Origin: Lentinus brumalis
Lineage: Eukaryota > Basidiomycota > Agaricomycetes > Polyporales > Polyporaceae
NCBI GenBank assembly: GCA_001792895.1
Contig: MARA01000003.1
Span: 2,356,001-2,420,000, forward strand
Length of the DNA stretch: 64,000 nucleotides
Direction of reading: 5' to 3'
Every line of letters begins with the position of its first letter. Within the stretch, counting starts at the first letter, position 1. A program made the translations under genes and the position numbers. Below the pieces are notes generated by a model. It made no database searches. It was not told the origin of the DNA and saw nothing but the letters and a program-made list of their open reading frames with translations. This document shows positions 25,905 to 38,800 of the stretch, piece by piece.

Positions 25905-28900
25905 ATGGTGTCTCAGCACCGCCAGCAGCCATCCCGACTCTTCATCCCGCCCTCGCTCAACTCCCAGCAGCCCATGTCCTTCGCCGACAACGCGCCCTTG
26001 TTCTCCCCCGCGCTGCCGACGTCCATACAGCAGGGCATGCACCCGCCGTTCAACATGCACGGCCCTCCACATCCCCTCCAGACCCCCATGCAGGCCAACT
26101 TCTTCCCACCACCGCCAGGCGCACCCGGTCGCCCTCCGATGCACCGAAGTCACCCAAGCGTCATGCAGCTCGCTGCCGCAGGCATTCTTCCGCCTCCCAG
26201 AATGCCCATGACGCCACTGGGTCAGGCCGGCTTCCCTCCGGCCATGGTTCCTGGCCTTGCGCCTTTCGCTCCGCCTTTCGTGCCCAGAAGCAAGCGCTCG
26301 GCTAGCATGAGCGTCGGAGGGCCCCCGAAGGCAGTCTTGGGAGGCCCCCAGAGGAAGGTCAGTCCAATGCCTCCGACGCCTGCTGCACCCGCAGCGCAGC
26401 CTGTTGCACAAAAGCCGAAGAAGGTCGTAGTCAATCTGCCGCGCGAGACGATTCCGGGAGAGGGCGACGAGCCCCCGACGCGTGCCTCGTTCGCAAGAAT
26501 GCCGCTCGTTCCTTCCGACGTTCCTGTGCAGAGTGAGGTGAGATATCCGGAGACGAGTACTGTCGAGTTATACCCCCAGATTCTTGGAGATACCATTTGC
26601 CGCCCACGGTTGATGTTTTCTTGCCGGGCAAGGTGAGCTTCTGCGATAGTTCTCCCTGGGTGTCACTGAAAGTTCGTCGCAGGCCGCTTGGGATACAATC
26701 AAGCAGAGGATCATAGAGGAGAAGTTGCAGAAGCTGGGCGTCGAGCGTGGAAGCGGGAGCGCCGTCCCTCATGTACATGCACCACACGCGCGTGCTGCCT
26801 CGGTGAGTCCGACGCGTTGCATACGAAGTCTCTCCTAACTTGGCACCGCAGATCTCTTCCCCCGCCGACCCGGCGCTTCTCTTCTTCAAGCTCAACAAGC
26901 TACAGCAGTCGCAAAACGCGTCCTCGACCAACTCTCTTTCTACATCTCCGCAACCGTTCGCGAACCTTTCCCCGTCGCCGAACCAGCTTCCACCTCGCCT
27001 GCAGCAGAATCGACATGGTCACAGTCTCTCGCTTGCACAGGCTTCTTCTCGACAATCGCCGCTGTATAACCCGTCTGGGTCGTTCAATCCGTTTGGACCC
27101 AGCGCGACACTGGGCTCTGACCAAGTATTCGCTCGCGACTCTCCTACGCCCCAGTCTGCACCTCCGGAGATCATCCATGCCCCGCAAGGACGTGTTCCGA
27201 CCAACGTTGCATCTCTCGCACCGCCTGCCTCTTCGTCGCGGCCCGAGAGTCGTCCGGACTTCATGCGTGGGTTCGGTGTGGAGATTCCAGAGGAGGAAGA
27301 GCCGGAAGAGGAGGAGGCCAGTGCGCCAGATGTAGACGACGCTTCAGAGATCACTGGTGCCGACCTCACGGTGGTTTCGGCAGAGAGCACGGAGCAAGAC
27401 GGGGTCAGCACTGTGGCGCAAAGCAGGGTCCACTCCCGTCATGTGTCGAGACTGTCAGCTGCACTGTCGTTGAGGTCTGTTGGGGGATTGGTGGAGGATG
27501 AGGAAATTGTTCGTGATGGACGACTGCCGCTGCAAAGCCCTGGTGGAGAGCTGGAAATCGAAGACCTTGACGCTGTTGAGGAAGTCGACCCAGACCAAGA
27601 GGCTGTTGGGGAGTGGACAGGGTCCGAAGACTTGCCTGCCGACGAGACGTCGGATGATGAGGTAAGGGGCACTGTTGCGCGTAGTTGGTGCTCAGGTGGC
27701 TTACATGTTTACAGAGTATCGGCGAGTGGTCAAATCCATCGGATGAGGAACGGGCGCGCACGGAGCGTCTGCATCGCCGTATCATGCGTCGCGCCAAACA
27801 GGTCAGGCAGGAGCTCGAGCTCCCTCGAAGGATACCCAACTTCCCGCGCCCTCCTCCTCTGGGCCAGGACGACGACATCGTATCCAATCCGAGCGACGAG
27901 GGCCATGGACCCTACGCTGATTACTACTCCGCTGCCGGCAGGCGGCCACTCCCTCCTCTACCGCACTCGCGCAACGGCTCGCAGTATTCTGCACACACGG
28001 GACACGATCCTGCCCTCGCCCATTCTCGGAACGCGTCGGAGCAATACCTTACACCTGGAGGACTGCAGCCTCGGCCTTCTCAAACTCCTCAGCTCCAGCC
28101 CATCTCGGCGCCTCGCACAGAGTCTCTGAACCCGTTTGCCAAACCCTTCGTGTTTGGTGGCAGTCGTCAATCAGGATCATGGGCTGCAGGGGCGTTCAGT
28201 TCCTCTGGGACACCGGGAGGCACCACTCCGCCGGCCCACGGTCGTGCGCCGTCCCTCAGCAAGCCCCTCAACGTCGCTGCGCCGGAGTTCAAACCTGGCG
28301 GGTTCACCTTCCGTCCTCCTGCCACTGGAATTGCCCAACTCACCTTCCAACCATCCGCCCCGCCGGTCGCACGTCCATTACCAACGCTGCCTACTATCCC
28401 TCCGTCGGAACCCGCGCGTGCTGCGCAAGGAAGGGAGAAGAGGCAGAAGAGGTCAAGCGACATGGACGAGGAAAACTCAGACGAGGGCGTCAGCAATATG
28501 ACATCTTTCCGCTTCCCTCCGACTGCCGACTCTGCGCCCGCCCGACACTCTGCACCCGCCAGCCCGCCTACGACCACGGTCGGAGCCAACAGAGATACCA
28601 GCCTCAACGTAGCCGCCAAGCCTTTTGTATTCGCTGGCACGTATCCGTATCTTTCGCAAAGGAAGGACGATGTCCCTCAGTCTCCCAAGCTTAGCGAGGA
28701 CGAGGAGGAGAACGATGAGAACAAGCCTCTCATGCCTGCTCCAGTCACAATGCCCGTGCCTCAGATCGGCGCAGAGGAGCTGCCCTTCCCGCCCACAGCG
28801 AAGCCCAAGCGCGCCCCTATTCCGCTGGACTTCAAGCACCCCGTCTCCACCAACACTGTGCCTGCCGGCCTCTTCAAGGCGCTCGTCAACAACGACGACG

Positions 28901-31900
28901 GCGAACGTACGCGTCGTACTGTTCGTTCGCGTCTCAGCTCGCGCGATATCTACGAGCACAGCCCCCGTCCCTCTCTCGACGACCGCCATGTACCTCCTAT
29001 CTCTCAACGGATTGGCCGCCCGCGCTTGTTCACCGACCCAGGTTCTCCAGCAAACCAGGATGTATTCAGTATCCGTGGACCCAGGCGCTCGTCGATGCCC
29101 ACGAGGCATCATGACGATGACGATGAGACCTTATCTGATGTGTCGACTGCGCCCATGAATTTGTCGAAGCGCATCGAGATGCACCAGTACGAGCTGCGGC
29201 TGGAAAGGCTGCTCGAGGAGAAGTTCGACATCATCAAGAGGGCCCTAGACGAGTACAAGGTTGCTCCTCCTGTTGGCCAGCCGCTGAACTCGTCTATGGA
29301 GGCTGCGATCTCCGAAGTCATCTCCCTATTCCGGGCGCAGTTGCAGGACTCTGCTGCGCGTAGTCTGGACGATAGTCAGATGGACGGGCGTGGCGAGTTC
29401 GACTTCGAGTTGCTGAAGGGCATCATCGAGCAGAGCCAGGAGGAGTCTCGGGCGGTCTTGCAAAGGGAGATCACTTCGTTGCTGAGGTCTCAGACCCTGA
29501 CTCAAGCCCCGGTGTCCCGCGAACAAGATACGGAACTCAAGCAGCTGATCGACGACCTCGGCAACAGGACGATCAACACCCTTGCCTCTGCGATGTCTCA
29601 GCTTGGCGCTCGTATCCAGGCCATGGAGGCTTCGCGCGCGCCATCCACCAACAACGAGCACCTCTTCCAGGAGCTCTTCCAGAAGCTCCTGCCGCACATC
29701 GCCGCCCTTCGTGCTGAGCCGATCGACTACGACATCCTGACGGCACGTCTTGCTCAGGCGGTGAAGCCCAACATCGCTCAGCTGATCGACCTCGCATCTG
29801 ACAAGCGCGAAACTGCTGGTCTCATTGTCGACCGCCTCGTCCCTATCTTGCCCTCTCTCCAGCCCCAGATCAATCTCGACGCCGTCGTTGGCAGACTCAC
29901 TTCCGAGCTCAGGACCATCGTCGGGCCTCTGGATGCGCACGAGATCAAGGAACAGGTATCGGACCTCGTCGTTGAGCGGCTCGACTCACGTCTCGCTGTT
30001 CGCGACCGTGTGCTCAACCTTGATTCTATATCCGACAAGGTCGCCGAGAACGTGCGCGCGCTCGCTGCACCGCTTGCCGAAGTGCAGCGCAAGGTCGAGG
30101 AGCTCGCTAGCAAGGAGCCGGCTATGGTCTCCCCGCAGCTTGACCTCCCGTCGCTGCAGAAGGATATTCTTGGCGCCGTCGCTGACCTGCCGCAACGCCT
30201 GTCTGCTGCTACGGAGGCGCTCACCAGCGCGCAGAGTGAGTTCAAGACTCGCGCGGACCGCGTCGAGAAGGAGCCGGGCTCGAACAAGACTCTTCGTAAT
30301 ATCGAGAATGTTGTCCAGAACTTCGCCAGCGAGCAGAAGAAGCTTTTGTCGCAGAACGAGGAGTTCTCCCAGTTTTGCCAGGACATCATCAAGCACATCA
30401 ATTCCCTTCCCGAGGCGATGGTCGAGGCCACGAAGGTCCTGCAAAACGCGCACGCCGAATTTGCTACCCGTGACACCTCCCAGAATGACTCAGAGGAGAT
30501 CCGTCGGCTCATGTCTTCCAACGCGGAGCTCCAGATACAGCTGGCGAAGGCGCGTGGGGCGCACGGACAAGTTCGCGTCGAGAAGGACATGTTGAGCGAG
30601 AGGGTCAAGGCGGCGGAAGCTGACCGGGAACGACTGAACTATCGCTTGGAGACGCTCCAGAACTCGATCTCGAACAGGGCTGCGGAGACGGTTACGTTGG
30701 AGGCGAAGAACGTAGAGCTTGAGCAGGCGCTTGCGCGTGCGTTGGAGAGGCTGAAGGATGCCGATGTCAAAGCACAAAGTCAGACGGAGCGCATCGCGGA
30801 TCTGGAGAAGTCGAAGACTGAGCTCAGCTTGGACAAGCAGCAGCTCAAGGCGAAGGTGTGTTATGGTCGTTGCTGAGCCGGATTATGCATTCTGACTTGG
30901 TTCCCTACAGGTCGATGCCCTTGAACTCAAGGTCTCTTTCGTGACACGTGAGAGGGACTCGATGGCAGATGATCTTGCCGACCAGAAGAGGCGGCATGAG
31001 GAACTTCTATCGCAAGAGAGCAACTGGGTGGAGCTGCGTCGTGCGACTGAGCAGATTCAAGCGCTCACTACCCTCGTGGGCCAGGTTGATGCCGAGGAGA
31101 TCAGGGAGCTTCGTCGTATTCGCGATCGTAGCAAGGTCCTTGAAGGCGAGCACTCTGCTCTTCAGCGTCGCGTGAAGGAGTACGAGAACAAGATCGCAAA
31201 TCACGAGAAGGTCGTTCAGTCGTCGAAGCAGAGTCTCCTTCAAGCAAGGCAGCGTGCTGAGGAGTGGGAGAGGCGTGCAAAGGAGGCAGAGAATTCACTC
31301 GAAGAAGTGCAGTCAAAGCTGGATGATGCTGAGCAGACTAATTCGCGGCTTGACGCGGATTACGCGCTTACAAAGCTCCAGCTCGATGAGCGAGATTCCG
31401 AGGAGCGTGTAGACAAGGTATGTCTCTCCTCCTTGATTTGACATCGCCCATTTCTCACAATCCTCTAGGATCGGCAGAACAAGCTGCGCGACCAGATCGC
31501 TGCCCTCGAGGCTCAGGTCGCTCGCCTGCAAGCTGAGGTGGACAAGGCAAAGAAACCGAGTACTGTCCTGCAGCCGCAGCCCGTCGCTCGCTACCAGAAC
31601 GGCAAGGTGCACCATCCCCCGCGCCCCGACTCGCGCGCGAGCACGATCTACGACCGCAGCCGTGCTGGCACGCCCAAGGCTCAACACAACGGCACTACCA
31701 ATGACGTCCGTGTCGCTACACCCCCACAACCCTCCGTCCGGGATTCGATCCACGCGCCGTGGAAACAATCAGCATCGATTCCGACGTTCACGCCTAAGAG
31801 CAGATACGACACCACTCCCAACTGGCGGGGCTTCAGGGCGCCGTCGCCTTCACCCAGCGTCGTTTCGGCTGTACCTACCCAAGGCGAGGACGGCTGGTGG

Positions 31901-31906
31901 TCATAG
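25905..31906 (+). CDS. upa2: Upa2-like PAM2/coiled-coil/GWW scaffold protein (endosomal mRNA transport)
   Basis: Seven exons (25905-26532, 26580-26632, 26683-26802, 26852-27661, 27715-30855, 30911-31417, 31469-31906) give 1,898 aa. The N-terminal half is proline/serine-rich and disordered with an acidic EEEEPEEEE patch. A canonical PAM2 motif LNVAAPEFKP lies at residues 722-731, with PAM2-like LNPFAKPFVF (675-684) and LNVAAKPFVF (834-843). From about residue 1019 nearly 800 residues are charged heptad-like coiled coil. The protein ends in DGWWS. PAM2 motifs bind the MLLE domain of poly(A)-binding protein. PAM2 repeats, a long coiled coil, a C-terminal GWW and about 2,000 aa define Ustilago maydis Upa2, which rides Rrm4/Pab1 mRNPs on early endosomes. 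Orthology is inferred from architecture. The start has context CACCATGG. Confidence 0.8.
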
Positions 31907-32846
31907 ACGCTAAATCATCCGGCGCCCCAAGTACAAGAACTCACTATCTGTCATTTCTTCATCGTAGGATAGCTCTCATGCATGCATCGATTGGTTTTAC
32001 TGTCGTGTCTGTCTCTCATCGTCCCACTACCCCATTATATCGTAGCTGAAACTATCTCATCCCCCAAACCTATACCACGTTCATATACCGTAGTACAGCG
32101 CCTCCTACCTTCCGAGTCGTCCTCTGCCCGTCCACTGACAACATCATTATCTGCTTCCACCATGACTCTTTTGGATCCTCTCACAGCACGGAAAGACAGA
32201 AGTTGGAGGTGGATGCTTCGTTGTACACTCCGGAATATATCGCATTAATGCTGGGATGTGTATGCTCGCGCTGCTCGGCTGAGACGCATTATCTCCTCGG
32301 ATCTCCTACGATGTCGCAGTTTCACGGAATATAAGTATCAGCAGCCTTCAGTAAGTCTGGCTTGCTGCCCTGATTGGCTCCTAATGATGCGAGTTACTGC
32401 GAGCGGATTCGGTCCGAGCTTAACCACCGCGAACACGAGAGGCGTTATGTAAACGCCGGGCGTGAGAAATTTTCAGTTTTGGTCGTTTCGCCGTTTGACC
32501 ACCTACTTACACGCGGTCGCCGCCTGTCCACCATCTCTTTGTAGCACTAGTACTACGACGACCATCAGCGCATCCTCCTCAGTCGCAATCAACGACACCT
32601 TCCTAACTGTCACGATTTCTGTGGTGTCGAAACCACTGTCTAGAGCTCAGACAGAGATCTGGTATACACACCGTACGAACACCTCTCCTGAAGAGCTGTT
32701 TGTTCGTCCGTTCTTCACGAACGAGATCATCCGTATATCCTTCGAGGGATACGAGGCCCTCGAGGCTAATAACCGCGTCGCCGCCCGATACAGGGCGTGC
32801 TACATTCAGATAGTCGAGAACGTCAGACATTCCGACAATACTCTCC
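31907..32846. other. Intergenic region between Upa2-like gene and helicase C
   Basis: 3' flank of the Upa2-like gene and promoter of paralogue C. A 178-codon open frame beginning at 32462 overlaps the helicase start in another frame and has no family resemblance. Confidence 0.5.
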
Positions 32847-35800
32847 ATGGATGCATCCCGACAGGGAGGTCGTTATGTGACCGCGGACGCCGTCCAGGCG
32901 CTCTCCGACCAGACAGTGCTGAAAGACGAGATGGCCATCGAGGCCGCGATCCGTGCCCTAGAGCGCCATCTCGTCGATCCAGCAACACGTCTCAATGAGA
33001 CCATCGCCCAACTCGCAGAGCTCGAGAACTCCCCGCACGCCTTGGAGTTTGCTTTGGCTAGTAAGTGGTGTTTTTCTCTTGTGCTCTGTTGCTTCAAGGC
33101 TGATCCTGGTTAAAGCCGTAAACGATGAAGCGAGCCAGATCGTGAGCACGACGATTCTGCAACAGTTCCCCTCTGCTCCCGAAGGCTTCGCAGCGTCACT
33201 CGCATCCAAGCTGCTCAAGCGATTCCCACTCTTCTTCTTATTTCTTCCCAGCGACGATCTGTCAGATATACCCGACACGGCCACGATACGATCGCTGCGA
33301 CAGGACACCGAGATCGTACATGGCGTCTTGGATGCCCTATCGAGATTACAGCTCAATGACGACAGCCTCGATGAAGATCGCGCAGATGAGGACCTGGACG
33401 ATGCAGAGATCCGATTCGTGGTGAAGCGGAAGGGCCAAAGCAAGAAAACCCTCAAAAAGCAGGCGAAGCGTGGTCGCCGTGTCTCGCCCGCCGATTACAA
33501 AACGATTGAGAGCTTTGGCTTGGACGTGCCTCGCAATAGCGCAGAGTTGTGCCGCCAGACAACATTCCTCCTCGAGTCACAGATGGAGACTCTGAAGGTT
33601 AATGGTTTCATTTCGACCCGTTTCGACCCTTTTGTGGCTGACGTGTGCCCTCCAGGAGTATCTCGAGTGGTTCCGTATTCCGACGGTTGGACAAGCCATC
33701 AGACGACTCTACCTTCCCACACCAGATGTCGCTGGAGACGCCCCGCAGACGACCACCGACGTCGTAGTAGATGTCAGTATGACAAGCGAAGAGGAGCCTG
33801 AGCTCCAGATCGCTCTTCCGCCTGTCCTCCCGATGAAGGCTGCTTTGTACTTCGACAGCGCGGACGGCTTCGGAGAGTGGCGAATCCTCATATCAACGCG
33901 CGCGGATCGTGACTTGCGACAAGCACGGAGGAGAGACGCGAAGACATTCGCTATTTTCGTGAAGAAGATCAAGTGCGTGGCCGGTGTCCTGTCGGACGAC
34001 TCAGTACTTATCATATCAATAGAGAGCTCTCGAAGGGCCACTTCTCCGACGATAATCAGAAGCGGCTCACCGGACTAGACGTCGAAATTCCAATCTACGA
34101 AGCGAAGATGACTGGAGACACGAGGCTGGTGGTAGGTTCGCTCAATATGAGCTCTGGACGTTCCTCATTGTCGCTGTAGTATCAGGTAGATTGCGTACCG
34201 GAGTTCGAGAGCACTGTGCGTTCATGGTCTCATTATGCCTCGTCAAACGCTATCGATTCTAATTCCCCTGCCCGCCCAGGTCGAACGTCAAGGTCTGTTT
34301 TCAATCATACTTGCAATGATAACGCATGCACTGAGGCATCGCCCAGTTCTGCGCATCTTCGGTATATACACGCATGCGCAGCTAGACCGTCGGTTCTGGG
34401 ACTGCATGAGTCGTCAACTCGAGCGTAGGGGTGCGGAGTACCGCAAAAGGTGAGGACTTTCGTGCATATCATCCGGGTTCGTGCTCTTACAGCTGCTCTA
34501 GATGTACCTTTCGCAACCCGCCCCTGCATAAAGGAGACAATGTGTACGCGCCTGCATCCTGGCCGCCTCCGGCGGAACCGGTCTCACTCGAGCCTGTCTC
34601 CGGGCTCTCGCACATGCGGAAGGAGGATCTTGAGGAGGTGAGATATTGGAGTGACTCGAGCGTATGCCATTGCTTACTTCGCTACAGCTTCACTCCCTAC
34701 TAGTGTAAGTAGTCATGGACGCAGCGGTACCGATGTCTGACCGTCTGCACAGTTTGGAGAAGTTCGTCACGTTCTCGCAGGTGGGTTCGTTCTGCCGTTG
34801 TGCCTGGTGCCTCAGCTGATCGCATGGTCTAGGCATTGCTGAACAGTAGGTTATATCGTACGCACCTCACAGCGTGCCCTAACGTCAAGCAGGTATATTG
34901 GCCGACCAGGAAGTCGCGCACGTTTTCGATGTCACGTAAGTACTCACTATCTCTCTATTACGCGGAGATTCACCGATCCAATAGCCCGCAAGAGAAGAAG
35001 ATCATCGAGCATCCCTATTCGTGCTATGTCCTAGGTCAGTGGTCAGTCTCTTTGTCAGATGTCGCTGTGAAACAATCTCGCTCCGTCTTCGACAGGCCGG
35101 AGTGGAACTGGGTAAGTGAACGCCTCACTCGGACCGTATAGCTCCTCATCTCCTCCCAGGAAAACAACAACGATGCTCTTCAAAATGCTCGGCATCGAAC
35201 GCGCATGGGAGGCTCATCGGGAAGCGATGGCGAAGCCTCGCCAGCTCTTCGTCACTCAATCTCGCGTACTCGCAGAGAAAGTCGAAGAGTACTTTGCTAA
35301 GCTACTCGAATCGCTTGCGACCGCATCGCAGTCGCCGACAGAACTCGTGAACATTGCGACGCGTAAGAAGCAGCAACAAGAGCAGGGCCTCGTAGATCGC
35401 GATGAGGAGATATATTGGCGCGGCGACCTCCCGAAGCGCTATGGTGCGCTCAAGGAGGAGCACTTCCCGATGTTCCTGACATTCGACCACGTGCGCTTAC
35501 TCCTTCACGTCCGGCATACTCATGCTGACAGTGCTTACAGATATGCCGGCTGCTAGAGAGCGAGTTCCGGTACCACGCGCTTGAGCTTGAGAGGAAGGAA
35601 GCTGCTGCGCAAGTACTTCAGGACGCTTTGGAACTGCAAGATCCCGATAATCGCGACGGGGCTTTGTCGAACGACTACATGCAGCAGCGACGTGCGAAGT
35701 TCGTGTCGTATGGCACCTTCCTTGAAGAGTATTGGTCGCACTTCCCTCAGTCACTCACCAAGGGTCTCGATCCGACTTTGGTGTTTGGGGAGTTCATGGG

Positions 35801-38800
35801 TACGCTTCATCGATCATGCGTGGCAGAGACGCGATCTTATGCCCTTGGCACAGGCGTAATCAAGGGCTCAGAGTTGGCCTTGGAACGACCCGAAGGGTAT
35901 CTTGACAAGGACACGTACTATGGCCTCAGCCACCGCACGCAAGGCACGTTCGCGAACCAGCGCGAGGGTATTTACAAGCTGTTCAACGCCTACTTGAAGC
36001 GGAAGAAGGAGCGAGGTGACTACGATGCCGCGGATAGGTGAGGCTTATTGAGATCCTGATGAGCACATCTTGTTCACGTTCTGCAGGACCCACATGCTCA
36101 TCAGAAATTTGCGCTCGAACGGAGTGCCGGGGCAGGAGATGGACTTCATGTGAGCATTCATTCACTTCGGCAGTAGGCTCTCGGACTGACGAGATATGAA
36201 GTTATGTTGATGAGGCACAAGATAACCTCCTGATTGACGCCCTCAGTGAGTTCACCACGTCACCGCTGTGCGCACTCGACTTACTTGATCTCTAGTCTTG
36301 AGGACTTTATGCCGTAATCCTCATGGCATGTTCTGGGCGGGAGACACTGCGCAGACAATCTCTGTTGGCAGTGCGTTCAGGTTCAACGACCTGAAGTCCT
36401 TCCTGTACCGATACGAAGAGGTACATACTGTTCCATGATAGGTGCATCTCGACGTTCTCATCACCGTTCTACAGGCGAAGGGCGGCCCACAGGCGGAGAA
36501 GCGAGCGCAACCTGAGTCGTTTCATCTAGCGGTCAATTATAGGTCCCACGCTGGCATCGTCAATTGCGCGCATTCGGTCATCCAGCTGATCACAGAATTC
36601 TGGCCCCATGCCATTGATGCCCTCGGACAAGAGACTGGCATGATCGACGGACTCAAGCCCGTATTCTTCAGTGGCTGGGACCAAAATACCGTCAGATACG
36701 AGCAGTTCCTCTTTGGCGAATCGTGAGTGGACTGATGATCAGCCTATGTAATGCCTAGACTAAATCTTCCGTAGCGGGAGTCATATCGAGTTTGGCGCGG
36801 AACAGTGTATGTAGCCCCTTCATACGTGACGGAGAGATGAAGCGCTGAATCCTGTTCACAGGTATTCTGGTGCGAGATGATGCAGCTCGTGACAGGCTTC
36901 GAGCACAGGTTGGCGATATTGGACTCATCATGTAAGTCTTCTTACATGTTACATGTTCGCCGCTAATTCGGTGCGTTCGACTAGGACGCTTTACGAGAGC
37001 AAAGGTCTCGAATTCAATGACGTACGTGGCCTTCTTCTCGTCAGTGGTGCGTAACTTAATTTGGTGCGCAGGTCCTGCTATACAACTTCTTCGAGGACTC
37101 TACGGTCGACCTCTCGCAGTGGAGAGTCGTCTTGAACGCTCTGCCTCAAGACAGTCGCGCCAACCATCCAGCGCCTCGCTTTGACGATGCTCGTCACAGT
37201 GGAGTATGCCGCGAGGTAGGCGAATCGCATTCGCTCCCGTACCAGACGTGGTATAAATACCTTTTCAGCTCAAGTTTTTGTACGTCGCTATCACTCGCGC
37301 TCGCAAGAATCTCTGGATCGCCGATGGCTCAGAGAAGGGAGAGCCCATGCGTGTAAGCTCAATTTTCCGCAAATGTTGATGTGCATATGTGCATATGTTA
37401 AAGGACATTTCGTAGATCGTCTGGACGCACAAAGATCAGATTCAGAACTGCACTCCTGGCACGGACGTCCCCCGTCTCGCCATGTCCTCGACAGCAGAGG
37501 ACTGGGCGAAGACCGCGCTATCGCTCTTCAACAACCGCAGGTACATGCAAGCTATGCACTGTTATGAACGTGCTGGCCTCCCGAGAGAGAAGGCGGTGGC
37601 ATACGCGTACTACCTGCGAGAAGTGGCTCGCTCTACCGCTGTGACACGAGGGGACACAACAGCTCAGTCCGTCGCATTCGCTGTTGCCGCCGAGGCGTTT
37701 ATCGCATCTGCCCAGGACGCTGTCACCGAAAAGAGAGCATACTACCGCATAGCCGCCGAATGTTATGTCCACGCAGGGGACGACCAGAAGGCTGCGCGAG
37801 CATACGTTTCTGCCACTGAGTACACGCTCGCTGCGCAGCATTTCCGGAAGGCAGGACTGTTCGAGGATGCAGTCAATGTGGTCAAATATCACAAGGACAA
37901 GGTTGCGTCCGCCGTCGCCTCCAGCATAGTCGATGTCTCTAGGCTCTACTTCCTCCGGGAGAAGCAGATCAAGTGAGATCTCACATCATATGCCGCTGAT
38001 GTACAAATATTTGACAAGCCTGATGCAGGAAGGCGAGGGAACTTTTTGATACGGATGAAGACGCGCTCGAGTACATGGATGACTATGGTCTCGATGTTGC
38101 GCGTGCCACGTTCCTGGAGGACATTGGGAGATACGCGGATGCCGCAGAGCTTCATTTCGCTGAAGGGAACACATTCGAGGCCATTCGACTGCTCACCCTC
38201 GATCGTACGAATGAGGCCTCTATGCGACGCGCTCTTCAATGTGTCCTCGACGGGCTCTGGATTCATCTCTCATGCGGAGTTGCCATCAACGACGAATCGC
38301 TCAAGACGAACGGCACCATAACCAAACTCTTGCGTCTCAGCGACGGTTTACAGGATCTAGGAGGCGATGCTACCATGAGAGATGAGGTATGAAGATCTGT
38401 CCTCTCTTGCCGGTTCTTTATCAGTTTTGACGGAAATGAAGGTGTCGATGTTCCGCGCGATAGTAAAGCGCGATGCCGCGGAAGAGCTTCGCACCCTCAG
38501 CACGAGATTCATCGCGGCAGGAAATACTCCGGCGGCGTTCCTCTGCCTGGACCGTCTTTTCTCAGTAACACCGAAGCTACAGACTGCTTCACTCACAGAC
38601 ATCGCCAGCAGCTTGCAGATCTTCCTCACTTACGCTCGCATGCTTCACAAGCTGTCCACTGTCCCCAATCCTTGCGACGATGCAGTCATTCGCAAAGTCT
38701 TCGCTCTGCAATCATCGACAGAAGACCTCTTCCGTCTTCACGACGGATCGTTTATTGTCGCACAGTGCACTCCTCGTCTCACTCCTTCGGCACGTCCGAC

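Noticed and set aside
26688..27335. 215-codon plus-strand frame rich in Arg and Ser
   Set aside because: It lies in another frame across exons 3-4 of the Upa2-like gene, whose spliced frame is better supported.
29326..30608. Long minus-strand open frames (up to 276 codons) within 29326-30608
   Set aside because: They are antisense to the coiled-coil exon of the Upa2-like gene; biased codon use on the plus strand keeps the opposite frames open, and their products are Ser/Arg-rich without family resemblance.
32462..32998. 178-codon plus-strand frame upstream of helicase C
   Set aside because: It overlaps the first helicase exon in another frame and turns Arg/Pro-rich exactly there, as expected of a shadow frame.
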